Origin: Actinomycetota bacterium
GTDB lineage: Bacteria; Actinomycetota; Thermoleophilia; Gaiellales; Gaiellaceae
NCBI GenBank assembly: GCA_013812465.1
Contig: JACCTK010000148.1
Span: 1-5,672 of the forward strand
Reading direction: 5' to 3'
Length of the DNA stretch: 5,672 nt
Shown here one piece after another: positions 1-4,600 of this stretch. How positions within the stretch are numbered: the stretch's first letter is position 1; each line of letters starts with the position of its first letter. The notes beneath the pieces were generated by a model. It was not told the DNA's origin, ran no database searches, and saw only the letters and a program-made list of their open reading frames with translations. The translations under genes were made by a program, and so were the position numbers.

Positions 1-137
1 GCTCGCTCGAGCGGAGCCTTGGCAAGCATGCAACCCCGTCCACGACATCTGCCGCGGAGGACGCGGACGTGGACGGCCTGGCCGAGCGGACATCCGGTCT
101 CGAGGAGCAGATCCGCGCGCGGGCGAGGCGGCGCTGA
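1..137 (+). CDS. C-terminal fragment of an unknown protein, entering from the left edge
   Basis: The frame whose first full codon is at base 3 is open from the window edge to a TGA at 135-137, giving 44 residues. I do not recognise the protein. Support for coding is indirect. About 38 of the 44 third positions are G or C, and the peptide is rich in Ala, Asp, Glu and Arg, ending in a charged, helix-prone tail (LEEQIRARARRR). The other rightward frame open here gives a Pro/Arg-rich peptide typical of an out-of-frame reading. The tail has no hydrophobic segment, so if the parent is a membrane or transferase protein this would be its cytoplasmic end. It converges on the polysaccharide operon with 53 bases between the stop codons, so it is probably a separate transcription unit. 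A leftward gene starting inside this stretch is less likely but cannot be excluded. Confidence 0.45.
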   Translation, partial: SLERSLGKHATPSTTSAAEDADVDGLAERTSGLEEQIRARARRR

Positions 138-190
138 GAGCGAAGGGGATTTCCCGCGACGAGGGCTAAAACCGAGCGGAGCGAAGGCGT
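138..190. other. Short convergent intergenic gap
   Basis: These 53 bases separate the stop of the rightward fragment (TGA 135-137) from the stop of the leftward operon (TAG read from 193 to 191). This is where terminators for both units would be expected. I see no convincing stem followed by a T-run in either direction. There is only a GGGA/TCCC mini-inverted repeat near 146-154 and a four-T stretch (leftward, about 171-167) with no strong stem before it. Termination may be Rho-dependent or lie beyond these bases. Confidence 0.5.
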
Positions 191-1024
191 CTACGAGTCG
201 GCGACGACCTTCACGACGTAGGAGAGGCTGATGTCCTGCACTCGCCCGCTGATCCTCCAGCAGCCCTCGCTCGGGAATTTGACTGCACTCGCCCAACTGC
301 CCTTCGCGCCCGGTCCCGACGACGCGTACCCCCAGTTCACCCCCAGCACCTTCATCGGAGGAGATGGCGCATCGAGACGCTCCCCTCGTACCGCGAGCGA
401 GTCGGGGAATCTCCGGTGCGGGAGCCAGCCAAGCTTCTGAGAGAGTCCGTCTGCCTCCTTTCGCGTGGAGAGAACGCCGCCGGGCGGTACCGTCGTGGAG
501 AGCAAGCCGTTGCTGTACGTGCCTGTTTCCGAGACGGGACACGTCTCCCTCGCCGAAGGCATCTGAACGCGTAAGCCCATCCAGCGTCGGTAGCGGGACA
601 CCTTCGGGACCGTCTGCACGAAGAAGGTCCGACCGAAGCTGTTCTTTGCGCACGCCGGACACCACGAGGCAAGCGCGTAGGCTCCGCTGCCGAGCGGTGG
701 CACCCTGAATGTGACGATCCCGCGACTGTTCCTGTCCGGAACGATCCGTCCGATGAAGTGGAGCCGCGGGTCGAAGCGTGAGGAGACCTCCTCGGCGGCT
801 CCGCTCGGAACCAAGTAGAGGCGGATACCGTTTCGAAACGGCTTCTCCCGCTGCTCCAGCGTGAAGTTGACCGGGGTTCCGCCGAGACGCACCGTGACAA
901 GCTCGCCGGCGTCGGCCGTGGTCGGCTTGAAGAGGAAGAAGAGCGCGGCCGAGGCCGACGAGGCAAGGCCTGCCGCGATGACAGCGGCTCCGAGAACCAG
1001 GACAACCAGTCGGCGTGGGATCAC
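191..1024 (-). CDS. Secreted protein of unknown function, last gene of polysaccharide operon
   Basis: The protein has 277 residues and starts with GTG at 1024-1022, overlapping the stop of the upstream glycosyltransferase by 4 bases (GTGA). An in-frame start at 1102 would put 26 hydrophilic residues before the signal peptide and overlap the upstream gene further, so it was rejected. Residues 1-26 form a clear Sec signal peptide: IPRR, a hydrophobic core (LVVLVLGAAVIAAGLA), then SSASA before probable cleavage after A26. No lipobox or later membrane segment is visible. The mature protein appears to have two parts. Residues 27-140 look beta-rich and contain WCPACA (C122, C125). Residues 160-277 contain C162, YSNGLLST near 170, RLDAPSPP near 217, and FPSEGCWRISGR (250-261) followed by a beta strand. 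From memory, the GCW...GR end resembles a domain seen in uncharacterised secreted bacterial proteins; I could not test this. No catalytic motif is evident. The operon position suggests a role in export, attachment or modification of the polysaccharide, which is inference. There is no good Shine-Dalgarno site, so translation probably depends on coupling. Confidence 0.82.
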   Translation of the reverse strand: MIPRRLVVLVLGAAVIAAGLASSASAALFFLFKPTTADAGELVTVRLGGTPVNFTLEQREKPFRNGIRLYLVPSGAAEEVSSRFDPRLHFIGRIVPDRNSRGIVTFRVPPLGSGAYALASWCPACAKNSFGRTFFVQTVPKVSRYRRWMGLRVQMPSARETCPVSETGTYSNGLLSTTVPPGGVLSTRKEADGLSQKLGWLPHRRFPDSLAVRGERLDAPSPPMKVLGVNWGYASSGPGAKGSWASAVKFPSEGCWRISGRVQDISLSYVVKVVADS

Positions 1025-2166
1025 CTGATTGTGCCGGACGTGACGACCTTGTCGACGAGGTCGCGGACTTTCCGTGCATATTCCTGGGGCGTCGCCAGCC
1101 ATGGCTCTACCCGTATACGCGCCTCGGCGCCGAGGCGTTCCGCGAGCGCGCGATCCGAGAGCGCGTGCGCGAGCGCTTCCGCGAGGACGTCCGCGTCGTC
1201 GGGAGGAACGAGGACGCCAGACTCACCGTCCGCGACGACGTCTGGGATCCCGCCGACGCGGGTTCCCACCACGCCGCGGCCACGCACAGCCGCCTCGATC
1301 ACCACCCGCCCCATTCCCTCCGAGCGAGACGGGAGAACCAGCAGCGTCGCAGAATCGAGCGCGGCAGCAACGTCCTCGGCAGTCATGGACGGGCTCCACT
1401 CGACTCGCTCCGGCAGCTCCTCCACGAGACCTTCGGCGACGGGCGCGAGGGCGCCTTGGCCGACGACGTGAAGCACGGCCTCCGGCGCCGAGACGACGAC
1501 TCGACGCCAGGCGTCGGCCAGCACGTCGAACGCCTTGTAGCGCTCGAGCACGCCCACGAAGAGCACTCGCGGCGTCTTCGGGAGCGGAACCACCGGATTT
1601 GCCAGAAACGGCTCGAGATCCATGAACGCGGCAAACTCGGCCGCAGGCTCGATCCCTTCCGCCCGCACGAGCTCGGTCGTGTACGCGCTGATCGTCCGCA
1701 CGCCATCCGCATCGCGAAGTGCGCGCCGAGCGAGGGCATCCGCGAGCGGGTCGAGAAGGCGGCGGGCCCTCGAGCCGTAGAGCCTGGTCGGCGCGCGCCA
1801 GTCGCCGTGCAGGTCGAGAATCACCGCGGCGCGCGATCTCGCCAGGCGTCGCGCGAGAAGCGCGAGCGCCGTCTCCTGCGCTCCCTGCGCGATGACTGCG
1901 TCCGGCTGAAAGCGGCGCAGCTCCCGGGCGATCCGCCGCGGGAGCCGCAGGTAGTACAAGGGCCCGTCGAGCAGCCTGAGCGGGAACGGGCGCACGAGGA
2001 CGAGTCGTGGATCACACGAGGGGTTTCCGTCAACGGCGGTTCCGAGCTGGCGCCAGTCGAGCTCGCGAGAGAGCGCCTCGAAGCGCCGCTCGAGACCGCG
2101 CCCGAGCGGAAAGCTGATCCTTCCCCGCCCGACGAAGAGCACGCGCGGCCGACTATCCCCGGTCAC
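1021..2166 (-). CDS. GT4-like family glycosyltransferase (GT-B fold), second in operon
   Basis: This is a 381-residue cytoplasmic glycosyltransferase predicted to transfer a sugar from a nucleotide-sugar donor to a growing lipid-linked saccharide. The sugar and linkage cannot be read from sequence. The GTG start at 2166-2164 is chosen because it overlaps the previous stop as GTGA, has AGGAGGT six bases upstream, and puts the first beta strand (RVLFVGRG, 8-15) at the N terminus. The much longer in-frame extension to 2619 is Arg-rich and lies inside the upstream gene. The N-terminal domain includes DLHGDWR (118-124), a conserved-looking loop. The C-terminal donor domain starts with VLFVGVLERYKAFDVL (201-216), with R209 and K211 as likely phosphate contacts. 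It continues with VLHVVGQG (231-238) and the EX7E motif E283-E291 (SEGMGRVVIEA), then VGGIPDVVADGESGVLVPP. The usual N-terminal double-glycine acceptor loop is missing; GRGRISFPLGRGLERR replaces it. No signal peptide or membrane helix is present. The length is normal for the family. Confidence 0.92.
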   Translation of the reverse strand: MTGDSRPRVLFVGRGRISFPLGRGLERRFEALSRELDWRQLGTAVDGNPSCDPRLVLVRPFPLRLLDGPLYYLRLPRRIARELRRFQPDAVIAQGAQETALALLARRLARSRAAVILDLHGDWRAPTRLYGSRARRLLDPLADALARRALRDADGVRTISAYTTELVRAEGIEPAAEFAAFMDLEPFLANPVVPLPKTPRVLFVGVLERYKAFDVLADAWRRVVVSAPEAVLHVVGQGALAPVAEGLVEELPERVEWSPSMTAEDVAAALDSATLLVLPSRSEGMGRVVIEAAVRGRGVVGTRVGGIPDVVADGESGVLVPPDDADVLAEALAHALSDRALAERLGAEARIRVEPWLATPQEYARKVRDLVDKVVTSGTIR

Positions 2167-3293
2167 CGCGCGACCTCCTGCAGGATTGCCTCCAAGCGAG
2201 GATAGAGAACGTCCGGCCTGAGATGATCGACCGAGGGCGCAGCTGCCGCCGCCAAGCGCTCTCGAAGGCCAGGCTCGCCGACCAGGCGTCGAATCGCGGC
2301 GGCCAGCGCCTCTGGATCTCCAACTGGGACGAGCAGGCCGTTCTCGCCGTCGCGGACGAGCTCCGGCACTCCTCCGACGGCCGTCGCGATCACCGGCGTC
2401 CCCACGGCGAGGGCTTCCACGACCGTGTGCGGGAAGTTCTCCCACGACGAGGTGAGGAGCGACGCGTCGGCAGCGCGGAACACTTTGAGCACCCCCTCGC
2501 GCTCGAGTGCCCCGAGGAAACGCACGCGCCCTTCGAGGCCGAGCTCCGCAACCGCCCGTCGCACGTCGGGAAGATCGGGGCCATCGCCGGCGATCACCAG
2601 AGACACGCCCTCGACACAAGCGAGAGCTTCGAGTCCGACCTCGAGCGCCTTCTGCTTCGTGATCCGACCGGCGAACGCCAGCAGCGGGCCTTCGATATCG
2701 AGCTGCGAGAGCGCCTCTTCGCGTTCAGGCAGGGACGGAAGCGTGGGAGCAGCATTCGGCAGCACCGTGACCCGCTCGCGCGGCACGCCCCAGCTGACAG
2801 CTAGCTTCGCCAGATACCCGCTCGGGCAGACCAGATGAGCGGCACGGCGTAGCGCGCGATCACGCGCCCGCCGGAGCAACCTGACGCGAGGCCCGCCGCC
2901 GAAGCGCTGAAAAGCGTCCAGATCCCCGTCGAACAGCCCCCACCGTCGGGCCCGCTCGTAGGCCTCGTCCGCGACGAGCTTGACGACGACCGGCCGACGC
3001 GCGAGGGACGAGCCAAGAACCGCACGGCCGAGCATGCTGGTCGCGTACACGACGTCCGCGTGGGTCGCGCGCTCCCGGATCCAGGCCGCGACACGCGCGT
3101 GTCGCACACCTGCTGGGGCCGCCCGATCCACCCAGCGGATCTCGTACGGCTGCCTCGCAGGTGGGACATCCGCGGTCGTCACGACCTCGACCGCATGCCC
3201 GCGGCCGAGCAGGAACTTGGCGAGCTCGGGGGCATGGCTCGCTGGCCCACCGACATCGGGGGGCCAGATGCCCGAGACGATCAGGATCTTCAC
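2163..3293 (-). CDS. GT4 family glycosyltransferase (GT-B fold), first in operon
   Basis: This is a 376-residue GT4-type retaining glycosyltransferase, likely acting at the cytoplasmic membrane face on a lipid-linked saccharide. The donor and acceptor are unknown. GTG at 3293-3291 is the start: it forms a GTGA overlap with the flippase stop, has AAGGAG about ten bases upstream, and leads straight into the first beta strand (KILIVSGIWPPD). An in-frame extension to 3620 lies inside the flippase gene and is Arg/Gly-rich. Domain features in order are: the acceptor-side glycine loop DVGGPASH (13-20); HLVCPSGYL (153-161) and LPNAAPT (178-184) leading to the interdomain link; the donor-domain opening LLAFAGRITKQKAL (204-217), with R210 and K213/K215; LVIAGDGPD (232-240); VRFLGAL (257-263); and the EX7E motif E285-E293 in SSWENFPHTVVEAL. 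VGGVPELVRDGENGLLVP (307-324) follows. All family signatures are intact. It differs clearly from the next gene's product, so the pair probably adds different sugars or linkages. Confidence 0.94.
   Translation of the reverse strand: MKILIVSGIWPPDVGGPASHAPELAKFLLGRGHAVEVVTTADVPPARQPYEIRWVDRAAPAGVRHARVAAWIRERATHADVVYATSMLGRAVLGSSLARRPVVVKLVADEAYERARRWGLFDGDLDAFQRFGGGPRVRLLRRARDRALRRAAHLVCPSGYLAKLAVSWGVPRERVTVLPNAAPTLPSLPEREEALSQLDIEGPLLAFAGRITKQKALEVGLEALACVEGVSLVIAGDGPDLPDVRRAVAELGLEGRVRFLGALEREGVLKVFRAADASLLTSSWENFPHTVVEALAVGTPVIATAVGGVPELVRDGENGLLVPVGDPEALAAAIRRLVGEPGLRERLAAAAAPSVDHLRPDVLYPRLEAILQEVAR
2173..2179 (-). promoter_or_regulatory. Strong Shine-Dalgarno site for the second glycosyltransferase
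   Basis: Read leftward this is AGGAGGT, a near-perfect match to the anti-Shine-Dalgarno sequence, six bases before the GTG at 2166. It lies within the last codons of the upstream glycosyltransferase gene. It fixes the start at 2166 rather than at the far upstream in-frame start at 2619, and it lets this gene recruit ribosomes as well as use coupling through the GTGA overlap. Confidence 0.85.
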
Positions 3294-4576
3294 GGAGTCA
3301 GAGCTCCTTCGTGCGCCGCGACGTCGACTCGAAGGCGCGCGATGGCCACACCCCAGGTGAGCGCGTACACGAGAGTCGCCACTAGCACCGCGATGGCGGC
3401 GCCAGTCGCCCCCCATTCGGCCCCGAGAATCGCGACCAGCGGGATGACAACTAGCGCCTCCAGCCCATGCGTGACGATCCGCAGGCGCGGCCGCCCGATG
3501 GTCACCGGCAGCGACTTCGACCAGCCGAGCGCGAACTGGATCGCCCCCGCGACGAGAACGATGCGGGCGGCGTCCACCGAGCCCGAGTACTCGCTCCCGA
3601 AGATCGTCTCGACCAGCCACGGCATCGCGAGCAGGAGCACGGGCGCCGCGACCACCATCAGGCCGACGGCGACGAGCGTGTACAGACGAAGGCCCGCGAG
3701 GACGCTCCTTTGCCTACCGCGCTCCCAGGCTCGCGTTTGGTCGGTGAGGAGGACGAGCCGCGCGGGTGAGCTGGCCGCAGAGAGGCCGGTCTGCGACGTC
3801 TGGGCGATCCGGAAGAGACCGACTTGCGTTGGTCCCGCGACGATTCCGAGCATGAGCGGGACGAGCGCGGTCCGCAGCGAGACGACCCCGGTGCCGACGC
3901 TCGAGGCGAGCGTGAACGAGATCACCTCGCGCCGCTCATCTCCGAGCGGGCGAGACGGGGCCGCAGGAAAGCGCCGGAAGGCCAGCAGGCCGACGACGGA
4001 CACGGCCAGGGTGGCGATCGCCTGCGCCACCACCATCGCGGCCAACGTCTCCGTGACGCCGTACGGGGCTGCGATGGCGATCGCGCTGAGACGTAATGCC
4101 ATCGCGAACGTCTGATACGCGCCGCGTAGGTCATAGCGGCCGCGGAGCAGGAGCGCGGTCGCGCCGACGTTCTCCGTCGCCTGCACCAGTGGCATGAGCG
4201 CGCCTACGAGAATCGGGACGGCCAGGCCTTCCGCGCCGAAGATCGTGTCCGCCACAGGCGCCAGGAGCGCCAATGCCAGCGCAGCGAGCACGCCGCCCGC
4301 GAACTTGACCTGCAGAGCCTTGACGAAGAGCCGGCGGAGCTTTCCCCACTCCTCCGCGACGACGTAGCGAAATCCGAACTTCGTGAGGGGCTCCTCCACC
4401 GTCAGGTCGAGGAGCACCTGGAAGAAGCCGACCGCCGCGAGCGCGGTGACATAGACGCCGAACTCCTGCAGGCCCAGGACGCGCGCCGCGACGACCGTGC
4501 CCAGGATCCCGAGGACGACCGCGGCGTAGATCCACGCGGCCGTCGCGGACCGACGCCAGAAGACTCGGGAGGCCAT
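3290..4576 (-). CDS. Wzx-like polysaccharide flippase (MOP superfamily)
   Basis: This 428-residue integral membrane protein is predicted to flip lipid-linked oligosaccharides across the cytoplasmic membrane. Support is a length normal for the family, about twelve hydrophobic segments, and family-like features. Near the N terminus WIYAAVVLGILGTVVAARVLG is followed by LQEFGVYVTALAAVGFFQVLLDL (36-58) and EEPLTKFG, the typical first-helix-pair layout. A short charged linker near 200-218 (RRFPAAPSRPLGDERRE) separates the two halves. IFGSEYSGSVDAARIV (325-340) matches the conserved loop common late in these transporters. The ATG at 4576-4574 is taken as the start. A GTG at 4693 is in frame, but the extra 39 residues are highly charged and lie antisense to the start of the divergent membrane enzyme. 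No Shine-Dalgarno site precedes 4576, so translation may be leaderless or nearly so. It is first in the operon, overlapping the next gene by 4 bases. A different MOP transporter (for example a lipid II or teichoic-acid exporter) is possible, but the neighbours favour a polysaccharide repeat-unit flippase. Confidence 0.9.
   Translation of the reverse strand: MASRVFWRRSATAAWIYAAVVLGILGTVVAARVLGLQEFGVYVTALAAVGFFQVLLDLTVEEPLTKFGFRYVVAEEWGKLRRLFVKALQVKFAGGVLAALALALLAPVADTIFGAEGLAVPILVGALMPLVQATENVGATALLLRGRYDLRGAYQTFAMALRLSAIAIAAPYGVTETLAAMVVAQAIATLAVSVVGLLAFRRFPAAPSRPLGDERREVISFTLASSVGTGVVSLRTALVPLMLGIVAGPTQVGLFRIAQTSQTGLSAASSPARLVLLTDQTRAWERGRQRSVLAGLRLYTLVAVGLMVVAAPVLLLAMPWLVETIFGSEYSGSVDAARIVLVAGAIQFALGWSKSLPVTIGRPRLRIVTHGLEALVVIPLVAILGAEWGATGAAIAVLVATLVYALTWGVAIARLRVDVAAHEGALTP
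3304..3309 (-). promoter_or_regulatory. Shine-Dalgarno site for the first glycosyltransferase
   Basis: Read leftward this is AAGGAG, ten bases before the GTG at 3293 and inside the last codons of the flippase gene. The spacing is a little long but workable. Together with the GTGA overlap it supports 3293 as the true start. Confidence 0.7.
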
Positions 4577-4600
4577 CGCTAGATGGCTGAGTCTAGAGTC
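4561..4600. promoter_or_regulatory. Head-to-head start region with inverted and direct repeats
   Basis: The start codons of the flippase (leftward, 4576-4574) and the ligase/polymerase (rightward, 4583-4585) are 6 bases apart and lie in the arms of an inverted repeat, GCCATC-GCTA-GATGGC (4572-4587). Outside it are AGACTC (4561-4566) and GAGTCT (4589-4594), a second inverted pair. GAGTC is also directly repeated as GAGTC-TA-GAGTC (4589-4600). Read leftward, TAGACT (4595-4590) fits a loose TANNNT -10 element and would give a flippase leader of only a few bases, in line with its lack of a Shine-Dalgarno site. No recognisable -35 element accompanies it. Both promoters must overlap the opposing gene. 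The repeats might serve a shared regulator, but short repeats arise by chance and the inner one follows partly from both genes starting ATGGC. Confidence 0.35.
4567..4572 (+). promoter_or_regulatory. Probable Shine-Dalgarno site for the ligase/polymerase gene
   Basis: GGGAGG lies ten bases before ATG 4583. It overlaps the second and third codons of the divergently read flippase gene, so the ribosome site of one gene is coding sequence of its neighbour. The match is moderate. It implies that the rightward transcript starts inside the flippase coding region, because only 6 bases separate the two start codons. Confidence 0.55.

Noticed and set aside
8..182. CGAGCGGAGC repeated at 8-17 and 173-182
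   Set aside because: There are only two copies of ten bases, of a type common in GC-rich DNA; one is inside the left-edge coding frame. No terminal-repeat or attachment-site structure is evident.
352..1005. Leftward open frame of 217 codons in another frame
   Set aside because: It is a Ser/Arg/Pro-rich shadow of the exported-protein gene, which has a signal peptide, coherent domains and a GTGA-coupled start.
1015..2205. Long rightward open frame of 396 codons
   Set aside because: It is antisense to the second glycosyltransferase. Its product is Arg/Glu/His-rich without domains, as expected from the opposite strand of a GC-rich gene, while the leftward frame has intact family motifs.
2167..2619. 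N-terminal extension of the second glycosyltransferase to 2619
   Set aside because: The 151 extra residues are Arg/Gly-rich, lie wholly within the first glycosyltransferase gene, and precede a strong Shine-Dalgarno site with a GTG at 2166.
3294..3620. N-terminal extension of the first glycosyltransferase to 3620
   Set aside because: The 109 extra residues overlap the flippase gene and are low-complexity and basic. The family's normal first strand begins right at GTG 3293.
3060..4115. Long rightward open frame of 351 codons
   Set aside because: It is antisense to the flippase and first glycosyltransferase genes. The Arg/Thr/Ser/Pro-rich product has no membrane or domain features.
4305..4325. 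TTGACC and TTGACG as possible -35 elements for the rightward gene
   Set aside because: Both lie more than 250 bases inside the flippase gene, with no TANNNT-like element at suitable spacing.
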